A stretch of DNA of 35,279 nucleotides from NCBI GenBank assembly GCA_016840125.1, contig JAEOSY010000227.1, positions 1-35,279 on the forward strand, in the 5' to 3' direction. This document shows, one piece after another, positions 8,303 through 14,948 of this stretch. This DNA is from Candidatus Helarchaeota archaeon (GTDB lineage Archaea > Asgardarchaeota > Lokiarchaeia > Helarchaeales > HEL-GB-A). A model generated the notes under the pieces. It was not told the DNA's origin. It made no database searches and saw nothing but the letters and a program-made list of their open reading frames with translations. The position numbers and the translations under genes were made by a program. Positions within the stretch are counted from its first letter, which is position 1. Each line of letters starts with the position of its first letter.

Positions 8303-8410
8303 TTTAAATATAATACATCAAGGAGTATTATGAAAAAAACAATAGCCATCCGCCTAAGACGATTTCAAAGAGCAAAATTAGCAGCCCCCCGAGGTTCCAG
8401 AGCGCTTTAA
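8303..8410 (+). other. Orphan promoter, ribosome binding site and 26-codon ORF
   Basis: TTTAAATATAAT (8303-8314), AAGGAG (8320-8325) and ATG (8330) form a complete expression signal leading to a 26-residue basic peptide, MKKTIAIRLRRF and onward, stopping at 8408-8410. It lies antisense to the 3' end of the DUF4386 gene. It may be a real micropeptide, an antisense RNA start, or the leftover front of a gene lost by rearrangement. The spacing from TATA box to ATG is short. Confidence 0.3.
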
Positions 8411-9017
8411 AATCAGGTTTTACAAAATGAATCCCGTTACCGACGCCATAGATCATGCTGGCAACTAATCCAAACACGCCAATCCACAACATATCAACTA
8501 TATAGGTAACAAATAGGATTGAGTATGTGAACGTTCCAATGGAGAAGAAGAGTTGTGCAACTGTGAAAGTCGATTTTTTTGTTTCGAGTATGCTCTGACC
8601 CGACTCAATTAACTCCTTTTTTTCAGCACCACTAGCACCTGAGTATTGTCTCGCTAGATCGAGGAGTCCCCAGTAGTTTTTTTTATCGTAGATTTGGATC
8701 CCGCCTTCTATTGTTCGAGAGGCGACCCAAACAATTCCAAGTATTAGATTACAGGGATTAAAAGCAATAAACAACATTACCGCAAGAGCAATTATGCTAC
8801 CATGCTCTATGAGGATTAATACAACGCCGATTTTAAATTTTTTAGGATCCTCACCAATCTTTTGCAGTTTAGCGTCTGATTCTAACTCATTCATTTGGAT
8901 ATAGCCAAATCTCTCACTGAGAAGGTTTGTAACTATAATAAACCAAAAGAGAAAACCACAGACCATCAGTTCGATACTCAAAGGGAATCCACCAATTTTT
9001 TTCTTACTTCTCTTCAC
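8328..9017 (-). CDS. DUF4386-like multi-pass membrane protein
   Basis: 229 residues with about six hydrophobic segments (roughly 14-33, 66-88, 90-105, 152-175, 176-195, 208-228). A central cytosolic-looking stretch, ASRTIEGGIQIYDKKNYWGLLDLARQYSG, resembles the conserved core of DUF4386 proteins, whose function is unknown. The start is ATG 9017; the N-terminus KRSKKK followed by a first helix suggests an inside N-terminus. Its promoter region contains one copy of the 53-bp dispersed repeat. The family call is from memory of the core motif; that it is a polytopic membrane protein is certain. Confidence 0.6.
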   Translation of the reverse strand: MKRSKKKIGGFPLSIELMVCGFLFWFIIVTNLLSERFGYIQMNELESDAKLQKIGEDPKKFKIGVVLILIEHGSIIALAVMLFIAFNPCNLILGIVWVASRTIEGGIQIYDKKNYWGLLDLARQYSGASGAEKKELIESGQSILETKKSTFTVAQLFFSIGTFTYSILFVTYIVDMLWIGVFGLVASMIYGVGNGIHFVKPDFKALWNLGGLLILLFEIVLGGWLLFFS

Positions 9018-9033
9018 TTATATTTCTTTATTC

Positions 9034-9086
9034 GTACGGCCGAAGAAAAAAGAATACATGATTAAATGGATCTAGAATTCAACTAA
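9034..9086 (+). repeat. 53-bp dispersed direct repeat, copy A
   Basis: Begins GTACGGCCGAAGAAAAAAGA and ends GATCTAGAATTCAACTAA. It matches 25345-25397 at 49 of 53 positions, same orientation. Similarity stops at both borders. Confidence 0.8.
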
Positions 9087-9208
9087 GGTTTTTAGAATAA
9101 TAAAAGTATTTTATGAAACAGGATTATATGACAAGCTCAATGAGGTTAGATAACTTAGTTAGGAGGTACCATTTGTTTTTTCTCTTCTGTGAGTAATTTA
9201 AAATAGGA

Positions 9209-9230
9209 TTAATTACACTGATGTAATTAA
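9209..9230. promoter_or_regulatory. Operator-like palindrome upstream of the Hdr-like operon
   Basis: Perfect 9-bp arms, TTAATTACA and TGTAATTAA, around 4 bp (CTGA). It sits just past a TATA-like AATTTAAAATA and about 58 nt before the start codon, over the likely transcription start. Confidence 0.5.
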
Positions 9231-9287
9231 AATAGCTAGAACAAAAAAGTTCAAAAATATGAATATTATGAATAGCTGGGGAATTGA

Positions 9288-10787
9288 ATGCAGGGATTTG
9301 AATATGATCTTAAAAAAGAAAAACGAAAAATAATACCTCTTTTAAGAAATATGATTGCCAAGTGCACTGCATGTGGGCTTTGCTTACAAAATTGTGTTTT
9401 TCATTTTTATTCTAAGAAGAGCTCGAAAAAAATTATGAAAGAAATCAAAGAATTTCTACAAAGTAAAAATTTATCGAAAAAAATGAGTAAGAACACGAAG
9501 AAATATATCTGGACCTGCGGGATATGCGAGCATTGTCTAAATAAATGCCCCTTATCAAAGGATGACCAGGTTCCAAGGTCGATTTTGTTGATTCTTCTAA
9601 GAGCAATTTTAGTTATCCAAAATGAGGCGCCATTTGTTGTACGGTTTCTTCGGAAGCACTTTTTCAAAGATATTAATAACCCAATTCTTCGTAATCTTTG
9701 GCCTCTCGCAGGGAAATTGACGGTCCCTGGTTGGTATAATGATAAAGATCCAAATCAGGTTAGGGAAAGGAAAGCTATCGAAAAGGCACGTCGGTACCCC
9801 ACGAAGGGGGCGGAGGTCTGCTTCTTTGGAGGGTGTGGACATACCTGGGCGGCCCCAGACGTTGTATATGGAATGATTAGAATCTTAGAAGAAGCAGGGA
9901 TTGATTTCGTCACAATTGGATCGCATGAGTTTTGCTGTGGCGTAATTTATTTAATAAATGGATTTCTTGATTTATGGTTTGAGCAAACATATAAAGTATT
10001 ACAACACTATTTAGAATTAAAACCCCGACCTAAAATCATTTTACTACATTGTCCCGGCTGTTCTGCTGTATTAGATATGGATTTATCAAAATACGGTCTT
10101 ATTTTGCCAATGAACTATTTAAAAGTAATGCCTGAGCCCATTAAATTAATGCATGTGACTGAATATACACTCCAATTACTGAAAGAAAAGAAAATCGAGT
10201 TAAAGAATGAGGTACCCTTAACGGTTACTTACAATGATAATTGTTCAGTAGGGCGGAGACGTGCTGCAACAGGTGATCCTATCTACGATAAGCCACGCGA
10301 ACTCTTACAAAGCATTCCTGGATTAAAACTTGTTGAATCTAAACATAACAGAGAGGATGCGTATTGTTGTGGAGCGATAGCAACGAAATTGCAGGGTTTA
10401 GGTACTAATTTGGGATTCATTGGGAAAGATAGTGCCTATATGATTCAAAAAGAAATGTATGAAGATATGTTAGCAAAAGGTTCCAGTAATTTGATTACTC
10501 CATGTATGGGCTGTTCCCTTGTATTTGAAGATTCGGCGAGAGTTTGGCAGTCTAAACTAGGTACTAAAATTAATGTGTATGATGTCAATGAGCTAGTTAC
10601 GCATTCAATGGGAATTAAAGTTCCAAGAAGACACATGCTGATCAATGATGCAATAAAGCTATCTTTACCTTTCGTTAAATTGGATGCTCTAAAAATAATT
10701 CCAAGAATCATTAAAACCCATGGATTTCGAAATATTTTTAAATTCATTAAAGAAACAGTTGCTTATATCCGAAAAAAGGGAAAGTGA
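9288..10787 (+). CDS. HdrD/GlpC-like iron-sulfur protein with two CCG domains
   Basis: 499 residues. The N-terminus binds two [4Fe-4S] clusters: Cys26/29/32/36 (CTACGLCLQNC) and Cys77/80/83/87 (CGICEHCLNKCP). Two cysteine-rich CCG domains follow: first Cys183 with CCG at 216-218 and CPGC at 255-258, second Cys319 with CCG at 360-362 and CMGC at 406-409. In HdrB/HdrD these domains bind noncubane clusters that cleave heterodisulfides. In GlpC, LutA and other relatives they serve electron transfer. The protein is soluble, with a basic C-terminal tail. It is first in an operon with a similar protein 4 bp downstream, so the two probably form one complex. Donor, acceptor and substrate are not shown by the sequence. 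Confidence 0.85.
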   Translation: MQGFEYDLKKEKRKIIPLLRNMIAKCTACGLCLQNCVFHFYSKKSSKKIMKEIKEFLQSKNLSKKMSKNTKKYIWTCGICEHCLNKCPLSKDDQVPRSILLILLRAILVIQNEAPFVVRFLRKHFFKDINNPILRNLWPLAGKLTVPGWYNDKDPNQVRERKAIEKARRYPTKGAEVCFFGGCGHTWAAPDVVYGMIRILEEAGIDFVTIGSHEFCCGVIYLINGFLDLWFEQTYKVLQHYLELKPRPKIILLHCPGCSAVLDMDLSKYGLILPMNYLKVMPEPIKLMHVTEYTLQLLKEKKIELKNEVPLTVTYNDNCSVGRRRAATGDPIYDKPRELLQSIPGLKLVESKHNREDAYCCGAIATKLQGLGTNLGFIGKDSAYMIQKEMYEDMLAKGSSNLITPCMGCSLVFEDSARVWQSKLGTKINVYDVNELVTHSMGIKVPRRHMLINDAIKLSLPFVKLDALKIIPRIIKTHGFRNIFKFIKETVAYIRKKGK

Positions 10788-10791
10788 AAGT

Positions 10792-12045
10792 ATGAGAACT
10801 TCGTATATGGATTGTTGTGATTGGAGTAAATGTACTCAATGTGGCGAATGTTTAATGAAATGCCCTTATCTTGAGTTGGATGAGGAGGATGCAGTTTCAG
10901 AAATAAAACATTTACTTGCTGGAGAACCTGCTGAATTAGTATTTAAAAACTGTGCAGCTTGTTTCGACTGCAATCAATTTTGTCCAGAGGGGCTGAGACC
11001 CCACGAACTTATCTTACAGCGATTAATAGAAAAGAGAAATGGAAAGATTCCCTTCTTTATGACTTACTTGATTAACAATATGCCTACAGGTTCTGTAATG
11101 CAGGACATGTATGCGCGATTAAAAGATGAGGAGAAAGAAATCCTAATAAAATGGGAGAATCCTCCACCCAAAGGCACTAAAGACCTGTTATTTATCGGGT
11201 GTATCGGAAAAGTCTCCTGTCTAGATATAGAAAACTCCGAAGTTTTAAAGGATCTTCCAAAATATGGTCCTGCAGATGTATGTTGTGGAGAATTAGCCTA
11301 TAGAATCGTGGGGTGGGAATGCTATACAGAAGTCGTTGAAAGAACGCTGAAGCGATTTGAAGAATTGGATATCGAACGGATGGTTTGCTATTGTGGCTCC
11401 TGTTATAATTATTTTTCAAACATCCTTCCGAAGGTGTATGGAAAAAAGCTTCCTTTTCAATTAATTTCCTTATATGAATGGTTACTGGAGAAACATGAAA
11501 ATGGCGAATTGGAGGTCAAAAATCCCTTAAATTATAAGGCGGCAATTTCTGAATCCTGTTACGTGAGTGAATTAGGGGCGGAATTTCAAGAAAAATTACG
11601 CAAAATTTACACTGTTGCGGGAGTCGAACTCGTTGAATTAGACCATCATGGAGATCAAAATCTCTCTTGTGGTATTGCATCAGCTACTGCCAGACCCGAA
11701 AAATTGATACGAAGCATACGAAAGGGGCAGAAACAAAAATATAAAGATCTGAAAAAAGCAGGAATTCGAAGAGGGATAGTCAATTGTCCCGGCTGTTTTC
11801 TTGGGCTCTCTCTGACACGATTCTTACACCTTAGGCATAAATGGCAATACGGCATGGATGATCTTTTATTCGCATTCGGAGATGAGATGAAAAAGCCATT
11901 AAGGAAGCGAAAGGGTTTTCTGATTAGGACCGTTTTTTCAAAATTATTTAAAGCCTACAAAAAGATAGAGTATCCATTGCCAAATATTCCAATTGAGGGT
12001 CCAGTTCCGAACAATTGGAAAGAAAAATCAAATTGGAAAGGTTAA
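10792..12045 (+). CDS. Second HdrD-like iron-sulfur protein, one degenerate CCG motif
   Basis: 417 residues from ATG 10792, chosen because it follows the upstream stop by 4 bp; an earlier in-frame start at 10720 would overlap the first gene by 68 bp. Two [4Fe-4S] sites: Cys14/17/20/24 (CTQCGECLMKCP) and Cys54/57/60/64 (CAACFDCNQFCP). The first CCG domain is intact and cysteine-rich (Cys137, CCG 164-166, CYCGSC 199-204). In the second, the CCG motif reads LSCG (Ser292-Cys293), with Cys256 and CPGC at 332-335 kept. Loss of one cluster ligand suggests one active and one structural or altered site. It is probably the redox partner of the preceding subunit. Confidence 0.82.
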   Translation: MRTSYMDCCDWSKCTQCGECLMKCPYLELDEEDAVSEIKHLLAGEPAELVFKNCAACFDCNQFCPEGLRPHELILQRLIEKRNGKIPFFMTYLINNMPTGSVMQDMYARLKDEEKEILIKWENPPPKGTKDLLFIGCIGKVSCLDIENSEVLKDLPKYGPADVCCGELAYRIVGWECYTEVVERTLKRFEELDIERMVCYCGSCYNYFSNILPKVYGKKLPFQLISLYEWLLEKHENGELEVKNPLNYKAAISESCYVSELGAEFQEKLRKIYTVAGVELVELDHHGDQNLSCGIASATARPEKLIRSIRKGQKQKYKDLKKAGIRRGIVNCPGCFLGLSLTRFLHLRHKWQYGMDDLLFAFGDEMKKPLRKRKGFLIRTVFSKLFKAYKKIEYPLPNIPIEGPVPNNWKEKSNWKG

Positions 12046-12126
12046 AAAGATTTGAACACCATAATCCAAAATCAATTGAGTTATGATGGAGCGAATAAAG
12101 TTGGTTGAAAAACAAATTGTTGAAGC

Positions 12127-12264
12127 TGATTCGATACGTGCCTAGCTTGTATCCATTATTGTCCCCAAAATGCTATTGAACATGGTAAAAACTCTTTAAA
12201 TAGGGCACGATACAATCATCCAAATATAACATTGAAGGAATTAATTAACCAAAACCAAGTATAG
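12127..12264 (+). pseudogene. Remnant of an EFR1-type ferredoxin, C-terminal part only
   Basis: After an in-frame stop at 12127-12129, the frame reads FDT then CLACIHYCPQNAIEHGKN, then LNRARYNHPNITLKELI, and stops at 12262-12264. The C-x2-C-x3-CP motif with the trailing R-ARYNHP segment matches the end of EFR1-type (flavodoxin plus ferredoxin) proteins. The first ferredoxin motif and the flavodoxin domain are absent, and a different frame is open just upstream (12084-12140), so the gene is truncated and frameshifted. Confidence 0.6.
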
Positions 12265-12588
12265 TCGATTTCACTTTCTTAATCAGTGAGTAGGGGTTTG
12301 GTAAAATGGAAAAGAAAGAGAAAATGAAAGCGGTTGGTTATATGCAGTTACTTGTCATCTTCTGGAATGAGTGGTGTTCCTTTTTCTATGAATTCGAGAA
12401 TACCTAGCTGTTTACATAAAATCAACTAGGTGAATAATCGCCTTATTCTCTTCCAACATCAACTCTCTTCACTCTTGTTCTATTTATCTTTTTTTAATTG
12501 CTGTAATATTTTTAAACATTTACAGATGAAAAAATAACAGTGTTAATGGACTAAGTAAATTTGTTAAGAATAATAGAAGGAATTGATA
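12265..12588. other. Intergenic region with promoter of the first membrane paralogue
   Basis: No gene recognised. ATTTTTAAAC at 12508-12517 is a possible TATA box for the gene at 12589, giving a leader near 50 nt. A 33-codon ORF from ATG 12306 has no supporting signals. Confidence 0.35.
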
Positions 12589-13161
12589 ATGGCAGAAGCA
12601 GAAGAAGAAATTTGGAAAAAGTTTCTCCGAAAGCACTGGAAGATGGTAGTAATCATCGCGGGCGCAATCGTGGGCGCGGCGATCGGTGCGGTCTTCGTTT
12701 TTCTATGGGTTAAAACTACAACCGTAGCTGCAACACCTGCACTAGCGACCTTAGGTAATTGGACCATGGGATATGGTATGACGTTTTTCTTAAGCATCCT
12801 CTTGTGGGAATTTCTCATCATCGGTCTTCCATTAATAGCGGCAGTTATCGTAATCTTAATTCTATGGTGGTATAAATTACCGGACGATGAACGGGAAGAG
12901 TATAAAGGCGATCCGAAAAAGAAGAAATCTAAAAAGCGAAGGAATGGTGGCAGTGGCATATCGTTTGTAGTATTTATAGTCTGGCTGATCATTGTTTTCG
13001 TGGACGGCCTGTGGAACACCCCATTCAGTGCTTGGACCTTGGACGATCTAATATTCTCCGCACTTTGGGCTTGGGGCTGGGTCTTACTCATTGGTGGAAT
13101 TCCGATAGCAATCGGCGCGATTTGGTGGTTGCGACGCGAAGTACTAAAAGAACCAGCTTAA
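12589..13161 (+). CDS. Small four-helix membrane protein, tandem paralogue 1
   Basis: 190 residues from ATG 12589 (MAEAEEEIWKKF); an in-frame TTG two codons earlier is less likely. Layout: acidic N-terminus, basic WKKFLRKHWKM patch, helix 1 (about 20-42, rich in small residues: GAIVGAAIGAVFVFLWV), helix 2 near 62-92, a charged loop (DDEREEYKGDPKKKKSKKRR plus glycines), helix 3 near 120-138 and helix 4 near 158-178, ending WWLRREVLKEPA. The next gene encodes a close paralogue with the same layout. I do not recognise the family. The glycine-zipper-like first helix and highly charged cytosolic loop could suit oligomerisation. Confidence 0.75.
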   Translation: MAEAEEEIWKKFLRKHWKMVVIIAGAIVGAAIGAVFVFLWVKTTTVAATPALATLGNWTMGYGMTFFLSILLWEFLIIGLPLIAAVIVILILWWYKLPDDEREEYKGDPKKKKSKKRRNGGSGISFVVFIVWLIIVFVDGLWNTPFSAWTLDDLIFSALWAWGWVLLIGGIPIAIGAIWWLRREVLKEPA

Positions 13162-13169
13162 CTCTCTCC

Positions 13170-13178
13170 TTTTTTTTT
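13170..13178 (+). terminator. T9 terminator after paralogue 1
   Basis: Nine T residues 9 nt past the stop. The same CTTAAC...CTCTC-T(n) context recurs after paralogue 2. Confidence 0.55.
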
Positions 13179-13314
13179 GAATACTTGGCGTTTATTTTTA
13201 AAAATTTGCACTTATTCTTTTTTCTCAAAATTCAAAGTTGCTGAATTTATCCTTAGCGCAGACTGGTTGGTTGCGTTCCTAACAAGAAAAACAACTTATG
13301 GAAAAATAGTAATC

Positions 13315-13322
13315 TTTATATA
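13315..13322 (+). promoter_or_regulatory. TATA box of paralogue 2
   Basis: TTTATATA lies 73 nt before the ATG. It gives paralogue 2 its own promoter, with a leader of about 45-50 nt and a GGTGA site at 13383-13387. Confidence 0.55.
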
Positions 13323-13394
13323 CTTTGCGTTGTAGAGTATCCATAGAATAGTAAAAAAAACATAGTTTAAAAGAACTAAATTGGTGAAAAAAAA

Positions 13395-13958
13395 ATGGAA
13401 CTTAAAGAAACACAGGAAGAACAGAGCTGGAAAAAGTTTTTGCGAAATCATTGGAAGATGGTAATAGTAGCAGCAGGCGCAATCGCGGGCGCGGTGATCG
13501 GTGCGGTTTTCGTATTTCTATGGGTTCTAGACTGGGCTCTAGGAACTATTGTACCGACGACTTTAGGTGCATGGACCGTAGGATACTGTTTCATATTTTT
13601 CTTAAATATCCTCTTGTACGAGTTTCTTATCATTGGTCTTCCAGTAATAGCGGGAGTTATCTGCGGTTATCTGTGGTATAGGAATCTACCCGAAGAAGAA
13701 AGGGCTGAATACAAAGAACCAAAGAAGAAACGTTCTAGTGGTGGCGGCGGTGCCATATCGTTTGTAGTAACTATAGTATGGTTAATCATTGTTTATACGG
13801 ATAATATGTGGAACTATCCATTTCAAAATTGGGGCCTTGACTATCTAATATTTTCGTGGCTCATAGCTTGCGGCTGGGTATTACTCATCGGCGGGATTCC
13901 GGCACTAATTGGCGGAATCTGGTGGTTACGGCGCGAAGTACTCAAAGAACCAGCTTAA
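13395..13958 (+). CDS. Small four-helix membrane protein, tandem paralogue 2
   Basis: 187 residues, start supported by GGTGA 7 nt upstream. It is closely similar to the preceding gene: SWKKFLRNHWKM, then GAIAGAVIGAVFVFLWV, the LLYEFLIIGLP helix, a shorter charged loop (LPEEERAEYKEPKKKRSSGGGG), and an almost identical C-terminal GWVLLIGGIP...WWLRREVLKEPA. The N-terminal and C-terminal ends are the most conserved between the copies. The extracytoplasmic loop after helix 1 and the charged linker differ. Each copy has its own promoter and T-run, so the pair can be expressed independently. Function unknown; a homo- or hetero-oligomeric membrane assembly is an inference. Confidence 0.75.
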   Translation: MELKETQEEQSWKKFLRNHWKMVIVAAGAIAGAVIGAVFVFLWVLDWALGTIVPTTLGAWTVGYCFIFFLNILLYEFLIIGLPVIAGVICGYLWYRNLPEEERAEYKEPKKKRSSGGGGAISFVVTIVWLIIVYTDNMWNYPFQNWGLDYLIFSWLIACGWVLLIGGIPALIGGIWWLRREVLKEPA

Positions 13959-13965
13959 CACTCTC

Positions 13966-13976
13966 TTTTTTTTTTT
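13966..13976 (+). terminator. T11 terminator after paralogue 2
   Basis: Eleven T residues 8 nt past the stop. Confidence 0.55.
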
Positions 13977-14085
13977 CGACACTTTTTTAAAATGTGTGAT
14001 TTTTTAAAAATTGAACTTATCCAATCAATAATTAACAGAGCAAAAACGTGCAAATTTATTATACATATTAGAGAGGCGTAATAGA

Positions 14086-14532
14086 ATGCCCTATGAACGT
14101 TTGCTTAATAAAGCAAAAAAACCAAGCAAGGACGAAATAAAAAAGACTATAGGGGAAAATTTTTCTCTATGGCTTGAAATACATAAATATATTGAAGAAA
14201 ATTATGATTTTACACAAGAATTAGTATTTTTCACCAAGAAATATGGTTGGGCAATACGTTATAGAAGACAAGGTAGAACAATGGCTTATTTTTTCCCCGA
14301 ACAAGGTGCTTATTCCGTATTACTTGTTTTAGGCAAGAAAGAATCCGAAGAAGTAAATTTGATGAAAGATAAATTAAACAAGCAAGTTATGTCGGTTTTT
14401 GATAACACCGAACAACTACACGATGGACGTTGGCTTTGGATAAGACTATTAACAAATTCAGATGTCGATTCCTTTAAGGTATTATTAAGTGCAAAAAGTA
14501 AACCAAAAAAATTAGTAAAAACTTTACCGTAG
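14086..14532 (+). CDS. DUF3788 family protein
   Basis: 148 residues, cytosolic, no signal or membrane segment. It shows the family pattern as I recall it: LLNKAKKPSKDEIKKTIGE at the start, then FFTKKYGWAIRYRRQGRTMAYFFPEQGAYSVLLVLGKKESE, then DGRWLWIRLLTNSDVDSFKVLL and a KPKK tail. DUF3788 proteins are small, found in anaerobic bacteria and archaea, and have no established function. Start ATG 14086 has AGAGGCG 7 nt upstream and an A/T-rich TTTATTATACATA box about 30 nt upstream, so its leader would be very short. Like the DUF7000 gene it is a solitary small gene between transcription units. Confidence 0.75.
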   Translation: MPYERLLNKAKKPSKDEIKKTIGENFSLWLEIHKYIEENYDFTQELVFFTKKYGWAIRYRRQGRTMAYFFPEQGAYSVLLVLGKKESEEVNLMKDKLNKQVMSVFDNTEQLHDGRWLWIRLLTNSDVDSFKVLLSAKSKPKKLVKTLP

Positions 14533-14726
14533 ACCATCATCCGAGAGGCAAGTCAAGATCACGAAATTATGGGAACTTATTCACCTTTATTGACTTGTTA
14601 GATCGGAACGACTTATATTTTCTCTTTTTCAATTATAAATAATTTGTGGGAAGATTATACTTGATCTAGAATAATTTGATGAGTCCGCTATTTATCCTGC
14701 TCATACAAGTCACATGCACATACTGC

Positions 14727-14852
14727 TCATACAATATTCTTGTTGTTTTTTTCCAAAGCGTGAGCTCGCATTAAATCGAAAGCTCTTTTTATACTCTTCT
14801 TGAGTTTTTGCTGAAATATTTCTGAAACCTTCTGAATTATTTCTGCATGCAA
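14727..14852 (-). CDS. Possible 41-residue small protein or gene remnant
   Basis: From TTG 14852 the minus strand reads LHAEIIQKVSEIFQQKL, then KKSIKRAFDLMRAHALEKN and a stop. Composition is protein-like, helical and amphipathic, in an otherwise non-coding gap. There is no clear ribosome binding site and the start is weak, so it may be a remnant or chance. Confidence 0.2.
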   Translation of the reverse strand: MHAEIIQKVSEIFQQKLKKSIKRAFDLMRAHALEKNNKNIV

Positions 14853-14896
14853 ATTATTATAAATATTGTACAGAATTTATTAACTACAAAATTTTA

Positions 14897-14914
14897 CATC
14901 AATTCTCCTTGATG
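14897..14914. promoter_or_regulatory. Palindrome in the leader of the DUF285 surface-protein gene
   Basis: CATCAA-TTCTCC-TTGATG: perfect 6-bp arms, about 32 nt downstream of the TATA box and 35 nt before the ATG. It could be an operator or a leader hairpin. Confidence 0.4.
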
Positions 14915-14948
14915 ATCTTCTTTCATATAAAAGAAGGGTGAGATTTTA

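Larger units (their letters stand above)
9018..9287. promoter_or_regulatory. Intergenic region with dispersed repeat and operator-like palindrome
   Basis: Holds copy A of the 53-bp repeat (9034-9086), a weak 27-codon ORF (9113-9196), and the promoter of the Hdr-like operon: AATTTAAAATA at 9195-9205, followed 3 bp later by the palindrome at 9209-9230. An isolated AGGAGGT near 9161 leads to no gene. Confidence 0.45.
14533..14948. other. 416-bp intergenic region: hairpin, short repeats, promoter of the surface protein
   Basis: CAAGTCAA (14549-14556) pairs with TTGACTTG (14590-14597) across 33 nt just past the DUF3788 stop, a possible RNA hairpin. CTGCTCATACAA occurs twice (14697-14708, 14723-14734). 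TATAAATA at 14858-14865 is a likely TATA box for the surface-protein gene, whose ATG has GGTGA 7 nt upstream. One small minus-strand ORF is listed separately. Confidence 0.45.

Noticed and set aside
9113..9196. A 27-codon ORF starting MKQDYMTSSMRL
   Set aside because: Short, and the only strong AGGAGG nearby lies inside it rather than before it.
12306..12407. A 33-codon plus-strand ORF starting MEKKEKMKAVGYMQLL
   Set aside because: No ribosome binding site, no family resemblance, and short enough to be chance.
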